DNA from: Planctomycetota bacterium
GTDB lineage: Bacteria > Planctomycetota > UBA1135 > UBA2386
Assembly (NCBI GenBank): GCA_947444055.1
Contig: CANEYR010000008.1
Location: forward strand, 1-64,000
DNA: 64,000 bases
Reading direction: 5' to 3'
Part shown: positions 8,060 to 18,281 of the stretch, piece by piece
Layout of the letters: each line of letters starts with the position of its first letter
How positions within the stretch are numbered: position 1 is the first letter of the stretch
The notes under the pieces: generated by a model
Told to the model about the DNA's origin: nothing
The model's input: the letters and a program-made list of their open reading frames with translations, nothing else
Database searches by the model: none
Translations under genes and position numbers: made by a program

Positions 8060-9910
8060 ATGCACCGAAACCTCGCTGCCTTCGTCCTCCTGGCCGCCCT
8101 CCCGGCCGCCTTCGCCCAACAGGCCTTCGCGCAGCAGGCCTCCGCCCAACAGCCGATCTACCGATCGGTTCGACAAGCCGCCAGTGACGCGGCCGTCGCC
8201 ACTCTCGCTGGCGGCACCATGCTGTCGATCCCGGGCGTGCTCACCGACTTCACGATCGCCGGTGGTGGCCAATTCGTTCAGCTGCCGAACGGCACGGCGC
8301 GACTCACGGGACGCATCTTCAGCGACAGCAGCATCTACTCGGCCTTCTTGGTCGACATCACCTTCACCGGGTTCGTCACCGTTGGCAGCCCCGGTTACCC
8401 GCCGTCCGGCGCCCCCGACGCGCAGTTGCTGGCCGGCGCCTATGCGCCAAGCGGCCCAGTGAACCCCAATACCTACGAGTACTACACCGCGGCCACCGGC
8501 ACCCTGACTGGCGTGCGCAACCTCGATGGGGCGATCCTGTCGTTGCAGGGAACGGGCTTCGCGCAAGTTGGTGCGGGCGGCAACAACCGCAACCTCAACG
8601 AGGGCCTGCAGGCGTCGTTCGCAGTCAGCGTCGTGCAACAACCGCTGCTCCCGATCTCGCCGACAGGCGATGCCGCGCTGACGATCGACTTCCGCACGCC
8701 ACCGGCCGAAGACACGACGCACCCCCAACCCGACCCGCTGCGCACCACACTGCCATTGGGCCGCGCGATGGTGTTGGCCGGCGTTGCCGATGACTACGTG
8801 TTTGTGCCGGCTGCCGACTTCACCGAGTTTGGCGATGGCCACGCGGAAGTCACCGGCTCGCTGGCGCGCCTTACGCAACTCGACGACGCCTGGGATGTCA
8901 CGCTGCTGTTGAACGGTCGCGTGACGCCGGGCGAAGTGGCCCACCCACCAGCTGGCAGTCCGGTGCTGCAGTTGCTGCCAAGTGCCTACGCGCAAAACGG
9001 CGGCACCCTCGACCCAAGCCACTGGCACTACTACACGGCGGTGACCGGCACGCTGACTGGCACTGGCATCAATGCCGGTGGCAGCATCACGCTCGCGAGC
9101 GCCACCGCGACGCAGGTTGGCGGCGGTGCCAACCAGACCAACACCTACTTCGGTTTCTACGGCGCCTTCACGCCGTCCCTGGTGACCCAGCCGACGGGGC
9201 GAACGCTCACGCTCACCGGCAACGTCGAGTTGTTTGGCCTCACGGCGGTGTTCCCGGTGCTGCCGTTCCCGACGTTCAACGTGCCGACCAACACGCCGTC
9301 GCTGCCGACGCTCACCGACCAAGGCATCGTGCTCGCCGGCGACAACTTGGCGTGGATCGAACTGGTCGGGCTCAACTGGGACCTGTCGCCGCGCGGCGAG
9401 GCGGTGCGCTGGTACTCGGGCTACTTCAAGGTGCTCGACAACCAACACATCGAGTTCCACCCGCGCCCTGGGCAAGCGGCCGGCGTCTACAACGTCTTCG
9501 CCTACAACCCGGCGATCCCGACCAACACCATCCAGATGCAGTTGACGGCGCCAGCGACGCCCCAAGTGTTCGCGGAACCGACGGTGGCGAGCTTCTACAC
9601 GACGCACGTTCTGATCCACTCCGGCCCGGTCATCGGCCCGAGCCTGTCGCTGGTGGTGCTCAGCCAGACCTACGGCGCGAGTGTCGCACCGGGCATCGCC
9701 AGTCTCGACATCGGCAACAACTTCACCGACCTCGTGCTCGATCCGAACGTCTACGCACACGACCCGGCGACCGGCATCGCAGAAGCCAACTACGGCCCGA
9801 TCGACCCGTCGCTGATGGGCCAGCACTTCTGGTTCCAAGGACTGGTCATCGACCTCGCCGTCGGCACCTTCCCGCTGCCCGCGACGAACGCTTGGCGCGT
9901 CGACTTCTGA
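8060..9910 (+). CDS. Secreted protein with an internal duplication and C-terminal beta-sandwich module
   Basis: 616 residues. The ATG at 8060 gives a signal peptide (MHRNLAAFVLLAALPAAFAQQ); just after it comes a short AFAQQ/ASAQQ repeat. Two similar ~150-residue blocks follow: the first contains YEYYTAATGTLTGVRNLDG and the second HYYTAVTGTLTGTGINAGG, each followed by an (A)TQVG(A/G)GxN motif. This shows an internal duplication. A variable linker leads to the C-terminal module (about 500-616) with a final FWFQGLVID and TNAWRVDF. No enzyme motif seen; probably a surface or secreted structural protein. 230 bases upstream hold no other gene. Confidence 0.75.
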   Translation: MHRNLAAFVLLAALPAAFAQQAFAQQASAQQPIYRSVRQAASDAAVATLAGGTMLSIPGVLTDFTIAGGGQFVQLPNGTARLTGRIFSDSSIYSAFLVDITFTGFVTVGSPGYPPSGAPDAQLLAGAYAPSGPVNPNTYEYYTAATGTLTGVRNLDGAILSLQGTGFAQVGAGGNNRNLNEGLQASFAVSVVQQPLLPISPTGDAALTIDFRTPPAEDTTHPQPDPLRTTLPLGRAMVLAGVADDYVFVPAADFTEFGDGHAEVTGSLARLTQLDDAWDVTLLLNGRVTPGEVAHPPAGSPVLQLLPSAYAQNGGTLDPSHWHYYTAVTGTLTGTGINAGGSITLASATATQVGGGANQTNTYFGFYGAFTPSLVTQPTGRTLTLTGNVELFGLTAVFPVLPFPTFNVPTNTPSLPTLTDQGIVLAGDNLAWIELVGLNWDLSPRGEAVRWYSGYFKVLDNQHIEFHPRPGQAAGVYNVFAYNPAIPTNTIQMQLTAPATPQVFAEPTVASFYTTHVLIHSGPVIGPSLSLVVLSQTYGASVAPGIASLDIGNNFTDLVLDPNVYAHDPATGIAEANYGPIDPSLMGQHFWFQGLVIDLAVGTFPLPATNAWRVDF

Positions 9911-9922
9911 CCTGGGCGCGCG

Positions 9923-10213
9923 TCAGCGGAACGCGAACACGCCGAGCACGAGGGCGATCATCACCGCTGCCGTCACCAGCGCTGTGACCACCACCCACGT
10001 CGGGGGCTTGCTCGACGGCAATCGATCGTGGGGCCGGTCCGGATCGCGATAGCCGTCCGGCAAGTCGACACTCGTCGACTCGATCTCCGCCTCGTCCTGC
10101 CAACCCGTGCTGGCATCACTGCCGCACTCGCGGCACACCCGGCTACCGACGACGACATCGGCGCCGCAGTGCGGGCACGCGAACAGTTCTCGCGTCAGCT
10201 TCGTCTTCTTCAT
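9923..10213 (-). CDS. Small zinc-ribbon membrane protein
   Basis: 96 residues. An N-terminal zinc ribbon (CPHCGADV at ~13-20 and CRECGSD at ~28-34) is followed by an acidic linker and one C-terminal membrane span (about 73-95). The start overlaps the stop of the GH172 gene (ATGA), so it is translationally coupled to it. Topology suggests a cytoplasmic zinc ribbon tethered to the membrane. Function unknown; the zinc site is inferred from the four cysteines. Confidence 0.8.
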   Translation of the reverse strand: MKKTKLTRELFACPHCGADVVVGSRVCRECGSDASTGWQDEAEIESTSVDLPDGYRDPDRPHDRLPSSKPPTWVVVTALVTAAVMIALVLGVFAFR

Positions 10214-12225
10214 TGCACTTTCTCCAGTCGCAGGAAGTCGAGGCCAACCATCATGCTGGGCTTCGCCTTTTCGTGTTTGCCGACCAGCGTGAACGCGAGT
10301 TCGACGTCGCCTGCCGCCAGCGTCACGACCCCAAGTTCGCGCGCCCCACTGCTGCGCACGCGTTCGTGGTAGCCATCGAACGGCGCCCCGAGCGCTTGGC
10401 CGCCGAGGGTCAGCTGCACGATGCCGAAGTCATCCGCTTGCGTCAGCGCCGCGCTGATCTTGTAGGTCCCTGCTGCCGCCACCGGCACTGCCAGCACGAG
10501 CCGATCGCCGACCTTGCCGTGCCGCCACCACCGATGCGCATCGCGCGAGAACGTGTTCTCAAGGAACGACAAGTCCTGCACCAGATGCTCGCCGCCAGTG
10601 CACGCGAGCACACGCAGCGCTTCGCCTTCGAAGGCGTTCTCGGCAATCAGGATCGGTGGACCCGGTAGACGCGGCAAGTCGCGTTCGGCAGCCAGCGGCA
10701 CTGCCGGCAAACCTGCCGTCGCACCAGGCGCTCCGTACCAATACGCCACCGTCGCGTAGTCCACCTTCGCCTGCTCGACCCAGTGCCACACTTCAAGGTC
10801 GAAGCGAAAAGACTGCTGGAACGGCACCGAATCGAGCCCGTGCGAACGGTGCAACTGCGTGAAGCCATAGTTGCTCGGCCCTTGGCATTCGATCTGCGCG
10901 TGGAACGGTGCCTGAAACGGCGTCGGGTCGCACCACGCGTAGCCAAAGTAATCCTCAGTGCCGGTGCCAAACCACGAGGGGAACGCCTCGCCATCCACCG
11001 TGAACTTCTCGTCGCCTTCCCCCCACCAGATGCGCGACGGGTTGCGCACCAGCAGGGAACAGCCGACGAAGCGACCACGGCCCTTGGCGTCGAGCACCAG
11101 GTGGTCGCTAAAGGGCCGAGTCGGGATCGCCTGCTGTTGGTGGTAGCTGGCGCGGCAGAGCAGAACGTCGTTCGGCATCTCCACGATGGGCTCGACCGAC
11201 AGCTGCAGGGAGAGCCGCACCCGGCCTGGGTCGCCCTCGGTGACGAGTTCGATGCGGCCCCCCCTGGGAAAGGGCATCGGCAAGCCACACCAACCATGGC
11301 CCTCGGCGTCGACCCCCAACCAGTAACCACGCCATGGGCGCCAATCCGGGCCGCCCGCAAAGAAATCAGTCACTGGTACATCGACGACCGTCTCGTCGCC
11401 GCAACGGACCACGAGGCGCGTGCGCCGCAGCACCGCCGCTGCATCCTGCCCGCCATCCTTGCCCACGCGCAGCTGCAGTCGCCGCACCAAGAAGCCGGCC
11501 TCCAGTTCCATGCGCACGAGGCCTTCGGCGCCATCGAAGGGACGCCCCGCGATGCGCCCACGCGGACCGCCGGACGGCTCACCTGTAGCTAACTGCTTGC
11601 CAACCTGCTCGATCAACGCCCGCTGCGCCGCCAGTTGGGCGACAGCAAAGCTCGTGGTCGCGGTGCCTGCCGCCCACTGCACCACATCGAACGCGTAGTA
11701 GCAGTCGCCCGCCGTACACGACACGACGAGTGAGTTCTGGAACGGGATCGGCAAGTAACAGTTGCCGCCGCGCGCTCGCATGCCCGCGATCGGCTCCGGC
11801 ACGCCGTCAACCTTGCCCGCGCACAACGCTGCGAAGTCGACGCTCCACGCGCGCGCGCCATCGATATCGAAGTGCAGCGTGCCCGACGGATTCGCCGACC
11901 AGATGCGGGCGATGCAACCCGGGCCCTTGGCGTCGACCATCACGAACTGCTTTTCGCCAGCGCCTTCCTCGACGCGCAGGTGCTGGCCGCGATCGTTGTT
12001 TGCATACCAGGCGCCGTGGTCGCCTGGCCCCTGCTGCGAGGCGCGGTCATAGCTGCTCCACTGCACACACCGCTCGCCCACGGGCGGTGACTGCCACAGC
12101 CAATCGACCTCAGTCAAACGCGCCAGCAGAGCTGGGTAGTCGAGCCGCGATGCCTGCGCGTTCGCGATCGTTGCCAGCACGCAAACCGCGAACAGGAAGC
12201 GCAGCGAAGGCAGCATGCGGGGCAT
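10210..12225 (-). CDS. Secreted GH172-family (DUF2961) glycoside hydrolase-like protein
   Basis: 671 residues (669 codons if the next ATG at 12216 is used); both give a signal peptide ending ANA/QA. The central region carries DUF2961/GH172 features: WSSYDR near the N-terminus, then FGTGTEDYFGYAWCD and the HRSHGLDSVPFQQSFRFDLE segment that surrounds the active site. The family includes difructose-anhydride and arabinofuranan-type hydrolases. The last ~140 residues look like a separate carbohydrate-binding-type beta domain. Substrate cannot be read from sequence. It is followed by the coupled zinc-ribbon gene and is divergent from the Omp85-type gene. Confidence 0.85.
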   Translation of the reverse strand: MPRMLPSLRFLFAVCVLATIANAQASRLDYPALLARLTEVDWLWQSPPVGERCVQWSSYDRASQQGPGDHGAWYANNDRGQHLRVEEGAGEKQFVMVDAKGPGCIARIWSANPSGTLHFDIDGARAWSVDFAALCAGKVDGVPEPIAGMRARGGNCYLPIPFQNSLVVSCTAGDCYYAFDVVQWAAGTATTSFAVAQLAAQRALIEQVGKQLATGEPSGGPRGRIAGRPFDGAEGLVRMELEAGFLVRRLQLRVGKDGGQDAAAVLRRTRLVVRCGDETVVDVPVTDFFAGGPDWRPWRGYWLGVDAEGHGWCGLPMPFPRGGRIELVTEGDPGRVRLSLQLSVEPIVEMPNDVLLCRASYHQQQAIPTRPFSDHLVLDAKGRGRFVGCSLLVRNPSRIWWGEGDEKFTVDGEAFPSWFGTGTEDYFGYAWCDPTPFQAPFHAQIECQGPSNYGFTQLHRSHGLDSVPFQQSFRFDLEVWHWVEQAKVDYATVAYWYGAPGATAGLPAVPLAAERDLPRLPGPPILIAENAFEGEALRVLACTGGEHLVQDLSFLENTFSRDAHRWWRHGKVGDRLVLAVPVAAAGTYKISAALTQADDFGIVQLTLGGQALGAPFDGYHERVRSSGARELGVVTLAAGDVELAFTLVGKHEKAKPSMMVGLDFLRLEKVQ

Positions 12226-12296
12226 TCGAACCCAAGGTCGCCATCGCCGCCAGCGCATCGTTGCACCCTTGCCGCCGATCGCGACGATCCCCGCCC

Positions 12297-13628
12297 GTGC
12301 GCCGACTCGCTGTTCGCTCGTTCTTCCTGCTGGCACTGCTCGTCGGCATCCGTGCCGTCGCTGCCCAGGAGCGGCTGCCCTACGACCCGCTGCGTGGCAT
12401 GGATGCCGACGGTCGCATTCCCAAACCGGCGATCCCCGACGACATCCAGCACCCTGAACGTTGGCGCTTCACGCCGGAAGCGCGGATGAAGCCGGGCAGC
12501 CTGTTCGAGCGCTTCTTGGTCAGTTCGTTCCTCTCGCCGATTCTCTTCCGCGAAGCAGACATCGGTTTTGGCGGCGGCGTGGCGTTGACCGACGTCGACT
12601 TTCGCGACCAGCGCTACCGCGAATTCGCCAACATCCTGATGACCTACAGCGAAGAGGGCCAGCAGGCCTTTCGCATCAACTGGTCGCGCTGGCTGCACCA
12701 TCGCGAATTGCCTGGTGGCGGCGTCTTGCGCGAGGAACGCGGCCGCATCTACGGCCGTGCGGGTTACGAGAAGACCTTGACTCGGCGATTCTTTGGCTTC
12801 GGCAGTCGCACGCCCGAAGACGCCGAGACTAGCTACACGGAAGAACTCACCGCCGCCGGCTTCGGGCTGCGCATGTCGTTGCCCGATCCTGGCAGCGACT
12901 TCGTCCTGCGCAGCGACCTGCAACTCGAACGGCATGGCCTGTCGAGCGGGCGCGTGTCGACGGTGCCGAGCACCGAAGCGGTGTTCTTCGACGAATTCGC
13001 CGCGGGCGATGGTCTCGACCAAGCTTGGTGGCTCAACAGCTTTGGCTGGGACACGCGCGACAGCCTGCACCAACCGTACGAAGGCATCCGCATCGGTGGC
13101 GCAGCCAACATCGCCTACGGCAGCGGCGGCGAACTCGGCGCCATCGTCGGCCTCGATGGCCAGCATGTGTTCGCGTTGCCGCCGCTGCTGCACCGCGGCG
13201 CCCTCGGCAGCGAAGAGAACCCGCCCACCGACGTGCTGGCGTTTGGAGCCGTCGTCCAGGACACGATCGGCGATCTGCCCTACTACAGCCTGCCGACGCT
13301 CGGCGGCACCAACACGTTGCGCGGCTACATCCAGAACCGCTTCACCGATCGAGCCTCTGCCCACTTTTCGGCGGAGTACCGCGTCAACCTGATCGCACGC
13401 GGCATCACGTTCACCGACACCGTACGCATCGAGCGCATTGGCGTCGGCGTCTTCTACGACTGCGGCACCGTGGCCGCGGGCATCGAAGACTTGATCGACG
13501 CGCGCTTCCTCGACAGCTACGGCTTCGGCTTTCGCCTCGCGTTCTCGCGCGAAGCGATCTTTCGCATCGACTGGGGCTATGGCGACGAAGGGACCAACTT
13601 CACGTTGGCGTTCGGCAACAGCTTCTGA
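12297..13628 (+). CDS. Omp85/BamA-type outer membrane barrel without POTRA domains
   Basis: 443 residues from a GTG start that gives a signal peptide (MRRLAVRSFFLLALLVGIRAVAA/QE). The rest looks like a Bac_surface_Ag (D15) barrel: alternating strands, YSLPTLGGTNTLRGY (the conserved L6-loop RGY-type motif) and a barrel ending in aromatic phenylalanine (NSF). There is no room for POTRA repeats, so it belongs with the short barrel-only members rather than BamA itself. It is probably an outer membrane channel or secretion barrel. The gene is divergent from the GH172 gene and convergent with FkbM (7-base gap). Confidence 0.8.
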   Translation: MRRLAVRSFFLLALLVGIRAVAAQERLPYDPLRGMDADGRIPKPAIPDDIQHPERWRFTPEARMKPGSLFERFLVSSFLSPILFREADIGFGGGVALTDVDFRDQRYREFANILMTYSEEGQQAFRINWSRWLHHRELPGGGVLREERGRIYGRAGYEKTLTRRFFGFGSRTPEDAETSYTEELTAAGFGLRMSLPDPGSDFVLRSDLQLERHGLSSGRVSTVPSTEAVFFDEFAAGDGLDQAWWLNSFGWDTRDSLHQPYEGIRIGGAANIAYGSGGELGAIVGLDGQHVFALPPLLHRGALGSEENPPTDVLAFGAVVQDTIGDLPYYSLPTLGGTNTLRGYIQNRFTDRASAHFSAEYRVNLIARGITFTDTVRIERIGVGVFYDCGTVAAGIEDLIDARFLDSYGFGFRLAFSREAIFRIDWGYGDEGTNFTLAFGNSF

Positions 13629-13635
13629 GGCACCC

Positions 13636-14601
13636 TCACTGCGGCAGCGGTACGCGCTCACCCATCGGACCCGCCGACGGCACGAACACCGCATCGACCT
13701 CGGCGGCTTGGTCCGCAGCCAGGGGCAGCCACTGCAGGCGACGACCGAACAGACCATGCCGACGCAGTCCCAAAGCGAAGCCGCGATAACCCTGCCGCTC
13801 AAGCAAGCCACGCAGAGCGGCCGCCGAGAAGCCCGCACGCTGCTGGTGCGCATCCGCGACTTCAACGAACACGAGCGGCCGATGCGTCGCCAAGGTCTGT
13901 TGCAGCCCACGCAGCACCGGCACTTCGAAGCCCTCGACGTCGATCTTGATCACCATCGGCTGGCTCGTCGGCACCGCCGCCAGCACGTCATCGCCGCGCA
14001 CCACCGGCACGTTCCAAGTCGCTGTCTTGTCGGCTCCTTCTGGTCCCCGCGGCGCCAGCGAACCCCAGCCAGTGTGGCCAGCGTACTCACTCAACTCAGC
14101 CATCGCTGGCAACTCGCCAAGAGCACTCGCCACCAACTGCAACCGCTGCAGGTTGTTGGTGCGCACCAGTGATTCGATGCGTTCGCGCAAGCGCGGATTA
14201 GGTTCACACGCAATGACACGGCCGTGCACACCGACTAGGTGATGGCCGAGCAACGCCAGCATGCCGATGTTGGCCCCGATATCGACGAAGCAGTCGCCTG
14301 GACGCAGCACCACTTGCAGCGCCAACTGGATCGGCAGGTCGTGGTACCGACCCAAGCACCACGACAGCCGCTCCGACCAATTGGCCAAGTCGAGCGGCAT
14401 CGTGTAGCCGTGAAACTTGCCGACGACCGACCTCACCCCGGCGTGCTGCCACTTCGCGGCCCGCGCGCCGCCAGCCAATGCATACAGCCGACCCCACATC
14501 GGCCCTTCGGCGCGCATGTAGGCCATGACCATCGGCCAGTACCAAGGCACCTTCGCAGCTGGCGTTGGCAAGGGGTCGGAGTTTGAAGGCAGCGAACGCA
14601 T
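13636..14601 (-). CDS. FkbM-family SAM-dependent methyltransferase
   Basis: 321 residues. The start was chosen at MRSLPSNSD, since further upstream the frame becomes low-complexity and runs towards the divergent DUF1549 gene. Class I methyltransferase motifs: CFVDIGANIGM (motif I), VIACEPNP (acidic loop) and the FkbM-typical VIKIDVEGFEVPVL near the middle. FkbM enzymes methylate hydroxyls of polysaccharides or lipids. Substrate unknown; a cell-surface glycan is a reasonable guess. Confidence 0.88.
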   Translation of the reverse strand: MRSLPSNSDPLPTPAAKVPWYWPMVMAYMRAEGPMWGRLYALAGGARAAKWQHAGVRSVVGKFHGYTMPLDLANWSERLSWCLGRYHDLPIQLALQVVLRPGDCFVDIGANIGMLALLGHHLVGVHGRVIACEPNPRLRERIESLVRTNNLQRLQLVASALGELPAMAELSEYAGHTGWGSLAPRGPEGADKTATWNVPVVRGDDVLAAVPTSQPMVIKIDVEGFEVPVLRGLQQTLATHRPLVFVEVADAHQQRAGFSAAALRGLLERQGYRGFALGLRRHGLFGRRLQWLPLAADQAAEVDAVFVPSAGPMGERVPLPQ

Positions 14602-14728
14602 CCGCGGGAGCGGACCGTATCGGCGCGGACCAGCGGCGCCCCCAAATTTGCCTGCGCCGCAGCGTGACAGGGAATCGATGGCGGGTGAAGATCGCGGCGC
14701 GCGGCCCTGCCAGCCACGCCAACTTCCC

Positions 14729-17700
14729 ATGCCGTCGTCGCTGCCTATCACGATCGGCCTTGGCGCCGTTCTCGCCTTCTCGCTGCCCTTGTACTCGCAG
14801 GTTGCTGCGAAGACGGTGCGCTACGGTCGCGACGTGCGGCCGATCCTGGCCGACCGCTGCTTTCGGTGCCACGGGCCGGACGCCGCCCAGCGCCAAGCGG
14901 AGCTGCGTCTCGATGACCGCGACGACGCGGTGCGTCCGCGCGAAGACGGGGTCGCGATCATGCCCTTCTCGCCCACCAAGAGCCTGCTCTGGCAACGGGT
15001 CACGGCGCACGACGCCGACGAACGCATGCCGCCGGCGGCAAGCGGCAAGCCCCCGTTGACGGCAGCCGAGTTGGCGACGATCCAAGCGTGGATCCAAGAA
15101 GGTGCTGAGTACGAACCGCATTGGGCCTTCGTGCCACCAACGAACACGCCACGGCAAGCGACCACGAGCGCCAACCCGATCGATGGTTTCTTGGCGAGCA
15201 GCCTGCAGCAACGCGGCCTGTTGCCGAGTCCCGAAGCCGACCCCGAGACCTTGGCCCGCCGGGCCTTCCTGGTGCTGACCGGTTTGCCACCGACTCCGGA
15301 CGAGCTTCTGACCTACCGCGCCGATCGCCGCTCCGGTGCGTATGAACGGCTCGTCGATCGACTGCTCGGCGAAGAACCGTGGCGCACGCGCCACGCCGAA
15401 CACCTCGCGCAGATGTGGCTTGACGCCGCTCGCTACGCGGACACCAGCGGCATTCATATGGACGCCGGTCGACAAGCGTGGGCGTGGCGCGATTGGTTGA
15501 TTGCAGCGCTGCGCGACGACATGCCGTTCGATCAGTTCGTGGTCGAGCAACTCGCTGGCGACTTGCTGCCGGCGGCGACCCAGTCCCAACGCATCGCCAC
15601 CGGCTTCCTGCGCAACCACGTGACGACCGATGAAGGCGGCGCCATCGACGAGGAGTACCGCATCGAGTACGCCGCCGAACGCACCGCCACCGTTGGCAGT
15701 GTCTTCTTGGGACTGACCTTCGGGTGCGCGCGCTGCCACGACCACAAGTACGACCCGATCCGCCAAGAGGACTATTACCGGCTGTTCTCGTTCTTCAACT
15801 CGAACCAAGAGCCGGGGCTCTACTCGCAGCTGCCTGACAGCAACCGCGCGCTCGAACCGTTCCTGGCGGTGCCGACGCCAAAGCAGGTGGAGACCCGCAC
15901 GCTGCTACAGCAAGAGTTGGCGACCGCCGAACGAGTGCTGAGCGAACCCAGCCCCGATGAGCAAGCGGCGCTCGATGCGTTCCAGACGGCGTTCGCGCAG
16001 CGGGCAAACCAACAGTGGACGCGACCGACGATCGGCAGTGCGACGTCGGCGCACGGTGCCACGATGCAGGTGGACGCCGAGGGCACCGTCATCGCCAGTG
16101 GTACCAACCCGGATCGCGACGAACATGTGGTGACGATGACGACGACGGGCGGTGGCCAGCAGTGGCTCGTGCTCGAGGCCTTGCCGCATGCGGACCTGCC
16201 CGCGGGCAAAGTTGGTCGCGCGCCCAATGGCAATGCGGTGCTGCAACACCTTCGCCTTGAGCAACGCGCGGTCGGCGCCTCGGCTTGGCAACGCGTGACG
16301 TTCACCCATGCGTTGGCCGACGTCGAACAGGAGGACGGCGACTTTGTGGCCACCAACCTGCTCGACGACGACGACCGCAGCTGGGCCATTGCGGCGCACA
16401 AGGCGGGCCCGCGGCCAGTGCGCGCCATGCTGATGATGTCCGAGCCGCTGCCGACTGCGGCGATCGAACTGCGAGCGACACTGAAGTACGACTCGGTCTA
16501 TACCCAGCACACCTTCGGTCGCGTGCGCTTCCATCTCGGCACCAGTGCCAACGACCTGCGCAACGAGCTGCCGCTGACAACCAGCGGGTTCTCGCTGGCG
16601 GGACCGTTTGGCGACGACACCAGTGCGGACCTCTACGCCACCAACCACGGCCCCGAGAGCGTGCGCACGATCGATCGTGGCGATCGCTGGGGCAAACGCG
16701 CGTGGCGCTTCGACGACGCACTGCTAAGCAAGCAGCCCAACGCTTCACTCCCGAAGGGACGCAACGTCACCTACATCGGCCAGCGCGTGCACAGTCCGTC
16801 GGCGCGCCGCGTCGAGGTGGCGCTCGGTAGCGATGACGGCTTCCAGTTGTTCGTGAACGGCAAGATGGTCGCGGAGCGGCGCGTCGATCGCGCCGTGGCA
16901 GCGGCCCAAGACATTGCGGCGTTCGACTTGCCAGCGGGCCCGAGTGCGATCGTGCTGAAGGTCATCAACACCGGCGGCGACGGCGGCTTTGCGCTCGCGC
17001 ATACGCCTCGCGGCATCGACTTGGCAGGTGGGCTGCAACTGTTGGCGCTGCCCAGCGCCGCCACCGACGCCGAGCTGCGGCCGCGCATCGCCGACGCCTT
17101 TCGTGAGCAACGTTCCCCGCACCACAAACAACGGCGCGACGCGGTCGCCAGCCTAAAGAAGCAGTTGGGTGAGCTGGAGACGGCGATCCCTCGCGCCATG
17201 GTGATGGACGAGAAGGCGGCGCGGCCGACCTTCGTGCTGATGCGCGGCGAGTACGACAAACCCGATGCGGCGCGGCCGGTGGCGCGCGAACTGCCGCAGA
17301 TGTTCGGCCCATTGCCCAAAGACCTGCCGAAGGATCGCCTTGGCCTCGCGCGCTGGATGGTGTCGCCAGACAACCCGCTGTTCTTGCGCGTGCAAGCCAA
17401 CCGCCTGTGGGAATTCGTGTTCGGCACCGGTCTCGTGCGCACCAGTGAAGACTTCGGCCATCAAGGCGAATGGCCAAGCCATCCTGAGCTGCTCGATGCG
17501 TTGGCGGTCGAGTTCCGCCACAACGGCCTCAGTGTGCAGAAGCTCTTGCGGTTGTTGGTGACGAGCCGCGCCTTCCGTCAGCATCAGCGGGTGCACCCAG
17601 CGGCTGCCGCCGTGGATCGCGACAATCGACTGCTGGCGTGGTTCCCGCGCCGACGACTGACGGCCGAAGCGATTCGCGACCAAGCGCTGTTCGTCAGTGG

Positions 17701-18280
17701 GCTGATGGTCGAACGCGTCGGCGGGCCGAGCGTGAAGCCCTACCAACCGCCAGGCCTGTGGCAGGAAGTCGCGATGCTGCAATCGAACACGCGGCTCTTC
17801 GAGCAAGGCAAGGGCGACGATCTGTGGCGCCGCAGTCTCTACACCTACTGGAAGCGGGCCTGCCCACCGCCCAGCTTGCAGACGCTCGATGCGCCGACCC
17901 GCGAGTCCTGCACGATTCGCCGCGGCACCACCAACACGCCGCTGCAGGCGCTGGTGTTGTGGAACGACGAACAATTCGTCGAAGCGGCGCGAGCCCTGGC
18001 CCAGCGAACGTTGCGCAGCTGCACTGGCGACGACGAACGGCTGGCGAGCATGTTCCTGCGCTGCACGGGGCATGCGCTGACCGGCACCGCCATGGCCCGT
18101 TCGAAGGCCACGCTGGCGGAGTTGCGGGCGAGCTTCACGGCCACCCCCGCCAATGCGCAGGCACTGCTGGCCGTCGGTCAATCGGCGCGCGCGGACGAAC
18201 TGCCCCCGGCAGAACTGGCGGCCTTCACCGTGCTCGCCAACACTTTCCTCAACCTCGACGCCACGCTGTGCATTGACTGA
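14729..18280 (+). CDS. PSCyt1-DUF1549-DUF1553 planctomycete cytochrome protein
   Basis: 1183 residues with signal peptide (about 1-25). Order: PSCyt1 c-type haem domain (C44-x-x-C47-H48, RCFRCHGP), DUF1549/PSCyt2 (about 150-360) with a second haem-like motif C333-x-x-C336-H337, a ~400-residue spacer, then DUF1553/PSD1 near the C-terminus. The spacer holds a PA14-like stretch (GSDDGFQLFVNGKMV). These periplasmic proteins are abundant in planctomycetes; their biochemical role is unproven, with links to sugar oxidation inferred. The DUF1501 gene follows 1 base after the stop, and a membrane cytochrome follows that. Confidence 0.93.
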   Translation: MPSSLPITIGLGAVLAFSLPLYSQVAAKTVRYGRDVRPILADRCFRCHGPDAAQRQAELRLDDRDDAVRPREDGVAIMPFSPTKSLLWQRVTAHDADERMPPAASGKPPLTAAELATIQAWIQEGAEYEPHWAFVPPTNTPRQATTSANPIDGFLASSLQQRGLLPSPEADPETLARRAFLVLTGLPPTPDELLTYRADRRSGAYERLVDRLLGEEPWRTRHAEHLAQMWLDAARYADTSGIHMDAGRQAWAWRDWLIAALRDDMPFDQFVVEQLAGDLLPAATQSQRIATGFLRNHVTTDEGGAIDEEYRIEYAAERTATVGSVFLGLTFGCARCHDHKYDPIRQEDYYRLFSFFNSNQEPGLYSQLPDSNRALEPFLAVPTPKQVETRTLLQQELATAERVLSEPSPDEQAALDAFQTAFAQRANQQWTRPTIGSATSAHGATMQVDAEGTVIASGTNPDRDEHVVTMTTTGGGQQWLVLEALPHADLPAGKVGRAPNGNAVLQHLRLEQRAVGASAWQRVTFTHALADVEQEDGDFVATNLLDDDDRSWAIAAHKAGPRPVRAMLMMSEPLPTAAIELRATLKYDSVYTQHTFGRVRFHLGTSANDLRNELPLTTSGFSLAGPFGDDTSADLYATNHGPESVRTIDRGDRWGKRAWRFDDALLSKQPNASLPKGRNVTYIGQRVHSPSARRVEVALGSDDGFQLFVNGKMVAERRVDRAVAAAQDIAAFDLPAGPSAIVLKVINTGGDGGFALAHTPRGIDLAGGLQLLALPSAATDAELRPRIADAFREQRSPHHKQRRDAVASLKKQLGELETAIPRAMVMDEKAARPTFVLMRGEYDKPDAARPVARELPQMFGPLPKDLPKDRLGLARWMVSPDNPLFLRVQANRLWEFVFGTGLVRTSEDFGHQGEWPSHPELLDALAVEFRHNGLSVQKLLRLLVTSRAFRQHQRVHPAAAAVDRDNRLLAWFPRRRLTAEAIRDQALFVSGLMVERVGGPSVKPYQPPGLWQEVAMLQSNTRLFEQGKGDDLWRRSLYTYWKRACPPPSLQTLDAPTRESCTIRRGTTNTPLQALVLWNDEQFVEAARALAQRTLRSCTGDDERLASMFLRCTGHALTGTAMARSKATLAELRASFTATPANAQALLAVGQSARADELPPAELAAFTVLANTFLNLDATLCID

Positions 18281-18281
18281 T

